Assembly: GCA_018335585.1 (NCBI GenBank)
Contig: JAGXRZ010000039.1
Location: forward strand, 1 to 62,742
Direction: 5' to 3'
DNA length: 62,742 nucleotides
Source: Selenomonadales bacterium
GTDB taxonomy: Bacteria; Bacillota; UBA994
Below, in pieces: positions 60,312-62,742 of this stretch. The notes below the pieces were generated by a model. The model searched no databases. It was given only the letters and a program-made list of their open reading frames with translations, and was not told the DNA's origin. The translations under genes and the position numbers were made by a program. The stretch's first letter is position 1; every line of letters starts with the position of its first letter.

Positions 60312-60545
60312 GTTATGCCTATGGCTTCGCAGGAGTTTGACCTGCGCCGCAACCTGCTCGAAATCGTGTCCTTTGTCGTGCCGCTGGCCGCAATGGCTGT
60401 TATACTTACGTTAGAAGCAGCAACGCCTGCAACGTACGCACCACGCTCTTACCTTCCGTCGCGACTTCTCCGCCGCTAAGCGCGGCCTTCTCCTCGTAAC
60501 CGTGCCCCCAGCCGTCGTCTATATAGTGCATTTGCTTATTACTGT
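60312..60545 (+). pseudogene. thiT: Truncated duplicate of the thiT 3' end
   Basis: This 234-base stretch repeats 56435-56700 at a high level of identity (a few substitutions), with one internal deletion of 32 bases after AACGTACGC. The deletion shifts the frame, and there is no start, so it is a dead copy. It begins right after the permease 2 stop and ends where the methyltransferase stop begins. The YbaN/NOSP/ABC block is thus flanked by direct copies of the thiT end. Confidence 0.93.
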
Positions 60546-60546
60546 C

Positions 60547-61332
60547 TCAAGACTCTCTTCTTAGGCGCACCACTAGGGCTGGCGGGATATCAGCCCATTC
60601 CGTAGTCTGCTCCGCGGAGTAAGCAGGTTCTAGAAGTCCATCAATGACGAACCCTGACTCTAGGCTAATGCCGAAAAGGATGGACAGGGGGCGATGGTAG
60701 TAGATGTGCGGCACGGGCTGCCGGGGCAGTGCCAATCCTTCGTGAGCGAGGGGTGTAAGGTACTGAAAAGTGAGTATGCCGTGGCGGACCCTGAATTCAG
60801 TGCCAATATCTTCCTTTTCTACGATACTTCGCATGTGTGGAGTCTGAAAACAGGGGTGGCTAATAGAAAAGACAAAGTGACCTTGCGGTTTGATTAGTGA
60901 GTGCAGCGCGCGCAGCAGGGGAGAAATGTCCGCGATGTCCATCAGCGCCATGTTAGCTACGGCCTTGTCGAAAGGGGCATCTGTGCGGAGCGTAAGCATT
61001 TGCTCGTAGTTGGTGGCGTCGAGCACGTGGAAGCTAATCTGGCTAGCATACTCCTTAGCACGCTCCTTCGCCCTCGCAATCATGGTAGGACTATAGTCGA
61101 AGGCTACCACCTTTGCGCCGTGCTGTGCTAAGTGACGCGAGAAATTGCCGTTGCCACATGCTATATCGAGGACTTTGTCGCCGGCATGCAGTTCTAGTAG
61201 CCTTTCGGTTGCAGGCCGAATTATCTCGCGGTGAAACCTGTTGCTGTGTTCACCCATCTGATTGTCCCAGTATTCGGCGTTCTGCTCCCAGCGCTTCAGA
61301 CTTTCAGATGTCGTAAGTTTCCAATCCTGCAC
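60547..61332 (-). CDS. Class I SAM-dependent methyltransferase
   Basis: A 261-residue methyltransferase: motif I KVLDIACGNGNFSRHLAQHG, motif II VVAFDYSPTMIARAKERA, motif post-I/III FDKAVANMALMDIADISPLL (the acidic loop of small-molecule methyltransferases), and FVFSISHPCF. The substrate is not predictable; similar proteins methylate ubiquinone-like or small metabolites. The start is GTG 61332 on the minus strand after GAGGAG at eight bases. Monocistronic; its 3' end touches the thiT duplicate. Confidence 0.87.
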   Translation of the reverse strand: MQDWKLTTSESLKRWEQNAEYWDNQMGEHSNRFHREIIRPATERLLELHAGDKVLDIACGNGNFSRHLAQHGAKVVAFDYSPTMIARAKERAKEYASQISFHVLDATNYEQMLTLRTDAPFDKAVANMALMDIADISPLLRALHSLIKPQGHFVFSISHPCFQTPHMRSIVEKEDIGTEFRVRHGILTFQYLTPLAHEGLALPRQPVPHIYYHRPLSILFGISLESGFVIDGLLEPAYSAEQTTEWADIPPALVVRLRRES

Positions 61333-61345
61333 AATCTCAACTCCT

Positions 61346-61590
61346 CATGTAAGATGCCAGAACAGAAGGGACGGTTCTTTCTGTGAATATCCTGTCCCTA
61401 TAGAGTGTCGCTTTCCTCCGTCCGACTGTGCGAAAAGCCTTGATCCAGTGTAGGGACGTGCCATGGCACGTCCGCGGACGTGCGAAACGCACGTCCCTAC
61501 AACCATTCTGTCACCTCCTGCTTTCTGCCAGTGAGAGGTAGCTGTGTTTTCGCACAGTCTGCCGTCCCTCAGCGACAGTCCTTATACGAC
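61346..61590. repeat. Diverged repeat unit with palindrome upstream of ppa
   Basis: An AGAAGGGACGGTTC hairpin variant (61353-61384), a diverged copy of the 142-bp unit's left part (TCGCTTTCCTCCGTCCGACTG from 61410), a full palindrome (61450-61500), then the same left part inverted (61507-61577). The two outer parts form long inverted repeats around the palindrome, as in a miniature element. Confidence 0.7.
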
Positions 61591-61617
61591 CCTCTAATAA
61601 AGAAAGGAACGATATAC

Positions 61618-62100
61618 ATGGAGCAAGTAGTCGAAGCATTTATTGAGATTCCCAAGGGCAGCACCAACAAGTATGAGTACGACGAAAAACGCAAGTTGTT
61701 CTTTCTGGACCGCGCGCTGTTTTCTCCCATGCATTATCCCGCCGACTATGGGTTTATTCCAAATACGCTGGCCGACGACGGCGACCCTATGGACATCATG
61801 GTCCTGATGGCTAACCCTACTTTCCCCGGGTGCGTTATCCGCTCGCGCGTAATCGGTGCCTTTCTCATGTCGGACGACAAAGGCAACGATGTAAAGATTA
61901 TCGCTGTGCCGCTTAACGACCCGCGCTTTGCCGAGATTACCGAGATTGAACATATGGGCTCTCACCTGCGCAAAGAGTTTGAGCACTTTTTCTCGCAGTA
62001 TAAACAGCTGGAAGGTAAAATTGTGACGGTGCGCGGGTGGGCTAGTCGTCAAGAGGCTTGTGAAGAAATCGCTGCCGCGAAGGCAAACTACGCCCCGTAG
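61618..62100 (+). CDS. ppa: Inorganic pyrophosphatase (family I)
   Basis: A 160-residue soluble PPase: EIPKGSTNKYEYDEKRKLFFLDR (with the conserved Lys), YPADYGFIPNTLADDGDPMDIMVL (the DxDPxD metal site as DGDPMD) and the HFFSQYKQLEGK helix. It hydrolyses PPi to phosphate and drives biosynthetic reactions. ATG 61618 follows AGAAAGGAA. The repeat array starts right after its stop. Confidence 0.94.
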   Translation: MEQVVEAFIEIPKGSTNKYEYDEKRKLFFLDRALFSPMHYPADYGFIPNTLADDGDPMDIMVLMANPTFPGCVIRSRVIGAFLMSDDKGNDVKIIAVPLNDPRFAEITEIEHMGSHLRKEFEHFFSQYKQLEGKIVTVRGWASRQEACEEIAAAKANYAP

Positions 62101-62742
62101 CATGTCGCACTCCTCCGTCAGACCGCGCGAAAACATAGATGTCTCTTGCTGGTAGAAAGCAGGCGGCGACAGAAACCCTGTAGGGACGTGCGTTCGCACG
62201 TCCGCGGACGTGCCACAGGCACGTCCCTACACCTGAGGAAGACATGTCGCACTCCTCCGTCAGACCGCGCGAAAACATAGATGTCTCTTGCTGGTAGAAA
62301 GCAGGCGGCGACAGAAACCCTGTAGGGACGTGCGTTCGCACGTCCGCGGACGTGCCACAGGCACGTCCCTACACCTGAGGAAGACATGTCGCACTCCTCC
62401 GTCAGACCGCGCGAAAACATAGATGTCTCTTGCTGGTAGAAAGCAGGCGGCGACAGAAACCCTGTAGGGACGTGCGTTCGCACGTCCGCGGACGTGCCAC
62501 AGGCACGTCCCTACACCTGAGGAAGACATGTCGCACTCCTCCGTCAGACCGCGCGAAAACATAGATGTCTCTTGCTGGTAGAAAGCAGGCGGCGACAGAA
62601 ACCCTGTAGGGACGTGCGTTCGCACGTCCGCGGACGTGCCACAGGCACGTCCCTACACCTGAGGAAGACATGTCGCACTCCTCCGTCAGACCGCGCGAAA
62701 ACATAGATGTCTCTTGCTGGTAGAAAGCAGGCGGCGACAGAA
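62101..62742. repeat. 142-bp tandem repeat array running off the window end
   Basis: Units start at 62101, 62243, 62385, 62527 and 62669 (period 142). The copies seem identical by eye. Each unit has a non-palindromic part (CATGTCGCACTCCTCCGTCA and on to about base 79) and a full 51-bp palindrome (62180-62230, 62322-62372, 62464-62514, 62606-62656). The minus-strand reading frames over the array are repeat translations. Confidence 0.95.

Noticed and set aside
62042-62704. Minus-strand reading frames of 99-121 residues in the end array
   Set aside because: They have near-identical sequences because they translate the 142-bp repeat; no ribosome sites or family features.
62101-62742. Regular spacing of repeats that could suggest a CRISPR array
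   Set aside because: The units are identical over their whole 142 bases, without unique spacers, and there are no cas genes.
1-62742. Insertion sequences, integrases, prophage genes or rRNA
   Set aside because: I looked for transposase, integrase and phage structural motifs and rRNA-like sequence and saw none; the only mobile-looking DNA is the short repeats.

Overview
This window looks like a chromosomal segment of an anaerobic, amino-acid-fermenting member of the Bacillota (Clostridia-like) with moderately high GC content. The evidence is a Stickland glycine reductase operon, a bacterial-type selenocysteine (Sec) decoding system, ferredoxin-linked oxoacid oxidation, strong AGGAGG-type ribosome binding sites, many GTG/TTG starts, and FtsEX, LytSR and CsoR family genes typical of that phylum. 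I cannot assign a genus.

Layout. 1-3.5 kb: end of an ABC exporter operon, a TetR regulator, a pirin gene remnant, a Uma2-type nuclease and an acetyltransferase. 3.8-7.8 kb: LytS/LytR-type two-component system followed by a CstA-type transporter, probably a pyruvate or peptide starvation circuit. 8.1-13.1 kb: EamA exporter, ftsE-ftsX, an unusual coiled-coil/DUF3048 fusion and a DUF6671 protein. 13.2-16.7 kb: five-gene 2-oxoacid:ferredoxin oxidoreductase operon. 16.7-28.7 kb: VanY-like peptidase, deoD, feoAB with a divergent DtxR regulator, c-di-GMP enzymes, an MFS transporter, nicotinate phosphoribosyltransferase and a ThiF/MoeB enzyme.

28.7-37.0 kb is a selenium/metal island: Fur, CsoR, a 69-residue metal-binding protein with in-frame UGA in its metal site, thioredoxin reductase, selA, selB, a HepT/MntA toxin-antitoxin pair, tRNA-Sec (selC), a LysR regulator and selD (itself with a UGA). 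37.1-45.1 kb is a six-gene cassette: a large uncharacterised protein, a zinc-ribbon FHA protein, a radical-SAM protein, a Clp-like AAA+ ATPase, a Ser/Thr kinase and a membrane stalk protein. It is bounded on both sides by the same GAGAGGT heptamer repeat and is the best candidate for an undescribed system. 45.7-54.5 kb is the glycine reductase operon behind a tandem glycine riboswitch: comFB-like, grdX, trxB-trx fusion, trxA, grdE, grdA(Sec), grdB(Sec), grdC, grdD. The selenium island supplies the Sec that GrdA and GrdB need, so the two regions form one physiological unit.

55-62.1 kb: argR, TPP riboswitch with thiT, a Fur-box-preceded YbaN/NOSP pair, a three-gene ABC-2 transporter, a truncated second copy of the thiT 3' end, a methyltransferase and inorganic pyrophosphatase. 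The window ends inside a 142-bp tandem repeat array.

The intergenic DNA is unusual. It is filled with mosaics of 7-8 bp tandem repeats (for example GCCAGCC, GTCCCTT, CACGATT, GCTTGTC, GAGAGGT) and with nine full plus one half copy of a roughly 51-bp double-hairpin palindrome, some lying inside operons. Four in-frame UGA codons (29523, 36024, 50063, 51485) are best read as Sec. All functional statements come from reading motifs and context; no database search was run.
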